A DNA stretch of 34,641 bases, from NCBI GenBank assembly GCA_028871175.1, contig JAGWNU010000018.1, positions 1-34,641 on the forward strand, given 5' to 3'. Every line of letters starts with the position of its first letter. The stretch's first letter is position 1. Below the pieces are notes generated by a model. It saw nothing but the letters and a program-made list of their open reading frames with translations. It had not been told where the DNA came from and ran no database searches. Positions 32,274 through 34,641 of this stretch are shown here, piece after piece. This DNA comes from Burkholderiaceae bacterium (lineage in GTDB: Bacteria; Pseudomonadota; Gammaproteobacteria; Burkholderiales; Burkholderiaceae). Made by a program: the position numbers and the translations under genes.

Positions 32274-33059
32274 TCAAAGTGCATCCGGCCTCGACAGCCA
32301 CTGGCGCAGAATCGCCACGCTGTAACGCGAATCCACCTGCGCGATGAACTGCATGAAGTCCACGCTGGCCGCGTCGTCGGCCCGGTCCGAAATGGTACGG
32401 ATGGCTGCAAATGGCACCCCCCACTCGTGACAGACCTGGGCGACGGCCGCGCCTTCCATTTCAACGGCCAGCGCGTCGGGTAGCGCCTCCCGCAGCGCTG
32501 CGCTCTCGGCCGATGTGCAGACAAAGCGGTCGCCGCTGATGATCAGGCCGCTGTGCACGCGCGGCGTGCGGATCCCGAACGCGGCCATGACTTCAGCCCC
32601 CAGCAGCACGTGCGGGTCAGCCAGCACGGCGTCGGCGCTCTCGCGCAGCGTCTGCGCGAGCCTGGCATCGGCCGGAAAGCGCGCCACACCGGTGAGGGGA
32701 ATCTCCCAGCGGGGGAACAGCGGAGACGCATCCACGTCGTGCTGCAGCAGCTCCGCCGATACCACGACATCCCCTACTGACACCTCGGATGCAAGCCCGC
32801 CCGCCACTCCCGCAAACACCGCCGCGCGCACGCCGAAATGGGTGATGAGGGCGACCGCAGTCGAAGCGGCCGCCACCTTGCCAACGCGCGACAGCACGAC
32901 GACCACGGGCCGGCCATCCAGCTCCCCCGTCCAGAAATCGCGGCTGCCGATGTGCACGCAACGCGCATCCGACAGCAACGGCAGCAGGTCACTGATTTCT
33001 TGACGCAATGCGGCCACGATGCCGACCGGACCGTTGGATGGAGAGCGCTGGAGGTTCAT
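32274..33059 (-). CDS. mtnN: 5'-methylthioadenosine/S-adenosylhomocysteine nucleosidase
   Basis: Cleaves adenine from methylthioadenosine and S-adenosylhomocysteine (EC 3.2.2.9), recycling by-products of polyamine and methyl-transfer reactions. It has 261 residues, somewhat longer than E. coli MTAN (232). Key positions are visible: E21 in ALRQEISDLL, VGKVAAASTAVALI, the Gly-rich GVAGGL, GDRFVC, the purine/ribose-binding EMEGAAVAQV (E200, E202) and the catalytic Asp in RTISDRAD (D225). The insert DASPLFPRWEIPLTG is less usual. ATG 33059 is taken as the start; ATG 33092 is possible, and neither has a good ribosome binding site. It lies 68 bases after the DJ-1/PfpI gene on the same strand. Confidence 0.9.
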   Translation of the reverse strand: MNLQRSPSNGPVGIVAALRQEISDLLPLLSDARCVHIGSRDFWTGELDGRPVVVVLSRVGKVAAASTAVALITHFGVRAAVFAGVAGGLASEVSVGDVVVSAELLQHDVDASPLFPRWEIPLTGVARFPADARLAQTLRESADAVLADPHVLLGAEVMAAFGIRTPRVHSGLIISGDRFVCTSAESAALREALPDALAVEMEGAAVAQVCHEWGVPFAAIRTISDRADDAASVDFMQFIAQVDSRYSVAILRQWLSRPDAL

Positions 33060-33127
33060 GCGGGCACAGGGGCGATCGAAGGAAACCGCCATTGTCGCCG
33101 CAATCCTGCCCGCGCCGGGCTCCGCTG

Positions 33128-33814
33128 TCAGATCCGCTGCGCAGCCGCTTGTACCGCGACGTAGCGGTCGGCTCGCAAGCGATCCAGCCGTTCGGTCACG
33201 GCCTGCAGGATGTGCGGCGCCGCCCGCTCTGGTCGCCCGCAAGCAAACGGGGGCGCGGGCGCGTACTCGATGCCGAGCTGCACGGCTTGCGCATGCTCCG
33301 CGCCGGCAATGTCGGCCATGACCGAGAGCGCCATGTCGATGCCGGCCGTCACGCCGCCGCCCGTGATGAGGTTGCCATCCCGCACCACGCGACTCTCGTC
33401 CACCGTGGCACCGAACGCGGGCAGCAGATCGCGCCAGGCCCAATGGCACGCCGCGCGCTTGCCTTGCAGCAGCCCGGCGGCCCCCAGGACGAGCGACCCC
33501 GTGCACACGGAAGTCACGTAGCGGGCGCCCACCGCCAACCGCCGGACCTCCCCCACGAAATCGGCATCGCCCATCGCCTCGATCACACCAAACCCGCCCG
33601 GCACACAGATGAGATCGGCGTGTGCGACGTCGGCCAGCCGCTGCACGTTGGCGATGGTGAGGCCACCATCGGCGTGGATCGAGCCACCGCGTGCCGACGC
33701 CATCACGCATTGCGCGCCGGGCAGTCGCCAGAAGACTTCGTCCGGGCCGGTGAAATCGAGTTGGGTGACACGGTCGTACAGCGCAAAGACCACGACGAAT
33801 GGGGAAGCCGACAT
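33128..33814 (-). CDS. DJ-1/PfpI family enzyme (isonitrile hydratase-like)
   Basis: A 228-residue cytoplasmic protein. The N-terminal FALYDRVTQLDFTGPDEVF and the nucleophile elbow SVCTGSLVLGAAGLL (C104 from this start) with CHWAW downstream match the isonitrile hydratase/InhA branch of DJ-1/PfpI proteins. That enzyme hydrates isonitriles to N-substituted formamides; the real substrate here is unknown. The ATG at 33814 has AGGAG nine bases upstream. The ATG at 33823 touches the same AGGAG and is less likely. It is divergent from a GlxA-type regulator gene 89 bases away, a common layout in which the regulator controls the enzyme gene. Confidence 0.87.
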   Translation of the reverse strand: MSASPFVVVFALYDRVTQLDFTGPDEVFWRLPGAQCVMASARGGSIHADGGLTIANVQRLADVAHADLICVPGGFGVIEAMGDADFVGEVRRLAVGARYVTSVCTGSLVLGAAGLLQGKRAACHWAWRDLLPAFGATVDESRVVRDGNLITGGGVTAGIDMALSVMADIAGAEHAQAVQLGIEYAPAPPFACGRPERAAPHILQAVTERLDRLRADRYVAVQAAAQRI

Positions 33815-33903
33815 GAAGTCCATCTCCTGTTGGGTAATTGACGCTGCGTAGCATCGCGCTCTATTGTGTTGGCAGCGATGTCATGTAACCCACGTTTTCT
33901 GCC

Positions 33904-34641
33904 ATGCCTCACCGGATTGCCGTGCTGATCTTTCCCGACTTCCAGGTGCTCGACGCCGCTGGGCCCGTAGCCGCGTTCGAGGTGGCAAGCCGCTACCGGG
34001 ACGGGCATTACGCCGTGCGCACGGTGGCCGTGCACCCTGGCCTGGTTCGCAGCTCGTCTGGCGCAAGCTGGGTGGCGGAGGCACTGCCGACGGCCAGCCG
34101 GGTGGATACCCTGCTCGTGGCCGGCGGCGACGGCGTGGATGCCGCCATGGCCGACCCGCGCACGCGCCGCTTCGTGCAGCGCTGCGCCGCGCGCGGTGCC
34201 CGCGTGGCCAGCGTGTGCTCGGGCAGCCTGCTGCTGGCCTCAACAGGGGTGCTGGATGGCCGGCGCGCCACCACACATTGGTGCCGAACCGACCAATTTG
34301 CGCGCCAGTTCCCACAGGTGCAGCTCGAAGCCGACCACATCTACGTGAATGATGGCCGCTTCTGGACCAGTGCCGGCATCAGCGCCGGTATCGACCTGGC
34401 GCTCGCCCTGATCGCGGAAGACCTGGGCGAGCGCGTGGCACGCGCGGTGGCGCGGCAGCTTGTCGTCTATTACCGGCGGCCCGGCGGGCAGTCTCAGTTT
34501 TCTGCGCTCAACGAGATGGACTCTGCCCGTGGCCGCTTCAAGCCATTGCTGGACCACGTCCGCCGCAACCTCGGCGACGCCCATCGTGTCGACGATCTGG
34601 CTGAACACGCCTGCATGAGCCCCCGCCATTTCGCGCGCGCC
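33904..34641 (+). CDS. GlxA-family transcriptional regulator (DJ-1/PfpI plus AraC), 3' end missing
   Basis: The reading frame is open from ATG 33904 to the window edge (246 codons, no stop). The first 190 residues form a DJ-1/PfpI-like domain: IAVLIFPDFQVLDAAGPV, LLVAGGDGVD, VASVCSGSLLLASTG (C105) and ATTHW. From about residue 195 a linker (YYRRPGGQSQFSAL) leads to the start of an AraC-type helix-turn-helix: LLDHVRRNLGDAHRVDDLAEHACMSPRHFAR. Family members are about 320 residues, so some 75 residues are missing. The Cys of the DJ-1 elbow is kept, as in many GlxA proteins, where the domain senses ligands rather than catalyses. Likely regulates the divergent DJ-1/PfpI gene. Confidence 0.9.
   Translation, partial: MPHRIAVLIFPDFQVLDAAGPVAAFEVASRYRDGHYAVRTVAVHPGLVRSSSGASWVAEALPTASRVDTLLVAGGDGVDAAMADPRTRRFVQRCAARGARVASVCSGSLLLASTGVLDGRRATTHWCRTDQFARQFPQVQLEADHIYVNDGRFWTSAGISAGIDLALALIAEDLGERVARAVARQLVVYYRRPGGQSQFSALNEMDSARGRFKPLLDHVRRNLGDAHRVDDLAEHACMSPRHFARA

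Overview
The window is GC-rich DNA with dense, short-spaced genes. The gene content (a glgX-treZ-malQ-treY operon, a proteobacterial-type AMP nucleosidase, a periplasmic copper operon, Tat-exported enzymes, a GlxA-type regulator) fits a betaproteobacterium of the Burkholderiaceae, most likely Ralstonia or a close relative. That placement is by resemblance only. No rRNA, tRNA, CRISPR array, insertion sequence or prophage gene was seen, so this looks like ordinary replicon backbone with accessory functions.

Layout. 109-9312 (+): a translationally coupled operon for glycogen/maltodextrin processing and trehalose synthesis (GlgX, TreZ, MalQ, TreY). 9473-11679 (+): an MFS transporter and a Tat-type lipoprotein amidohydrolase. 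11803-14118 (+): a SAM methyltransferase and an orphan membrane histidine kinase. 14132-15850 (-): a membrane diguanylate cyclase convergent with the kinase. 16098-17579 (+): AMP nucleosidase. 17725-18869 (-): a small unknown gene and a phytanoyl-CoA dioxygenase-like gene. 18975-23435 (-): a six-gene periplasmic copper operon (CxxC-rich secreted protein, Met/His-rich secreted protein, TolC-type outer-membrane factor, multicopper oxidase, cupredoxin, CusF-like protein). 23619-24122 (+): acyl-CoA thioesterase. 24123-24545: non-coding, with an inverted pair of consensus DnaA boxes and the relic of an isochorismatase-like hydrolase. 24546-25772 (-): a carboxymuconolactone-decarboxylase-like protein and a TSUP permease. 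26165-27210 (+): a promoter, a c-di-GMP-I (GEMM) riboswitch and a secreted spherulin-4-type glycosidase. 27332-28414 (+): a ChaA-like cation/proton antiporter with its terminator. 28458-30485 (-): a flavoprotein disulfide reductase and a glycine-zipper protein. 30706-31215 (+): a DUF1697 protein. 31239-33814 (-): a cytochrome c fusion, MTA/SAH nucleosidase and a DJ-1/PfpI enzyme. 33904 to the end (+): a GlxA-family regulator cut off by the window edge.

The most interesting system is at 26165-27210. A well-formed c-di-GMP aptamer lies in the leader of a secreted protein of the spherulin-4 family. That family includes fungal Sph3 (GH135), which cuts galactosaminogalactan, and its catalytic Asp-Glu pair and distal Glu appear conserved here. 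The leader can fold a hairpin that would compete with the aptamer and could free or mask the ribosome binding site. This suggests that c-di-GMP directly controls a matrix-degrading enzyme. A c-di-GMP synthase with a degenerate inhibitory site lies about 10 kb away in the same window.

Second in interest is the copper operon. It pairs an outer-membrane factor with periplasmic copper binders and an oxidase, but has no RND pump or membrane-fusion protein beside it. Start codons were chosen by ribosome binding sites, signal peptides and family lengths; alternatives are noted where the choice is weak.
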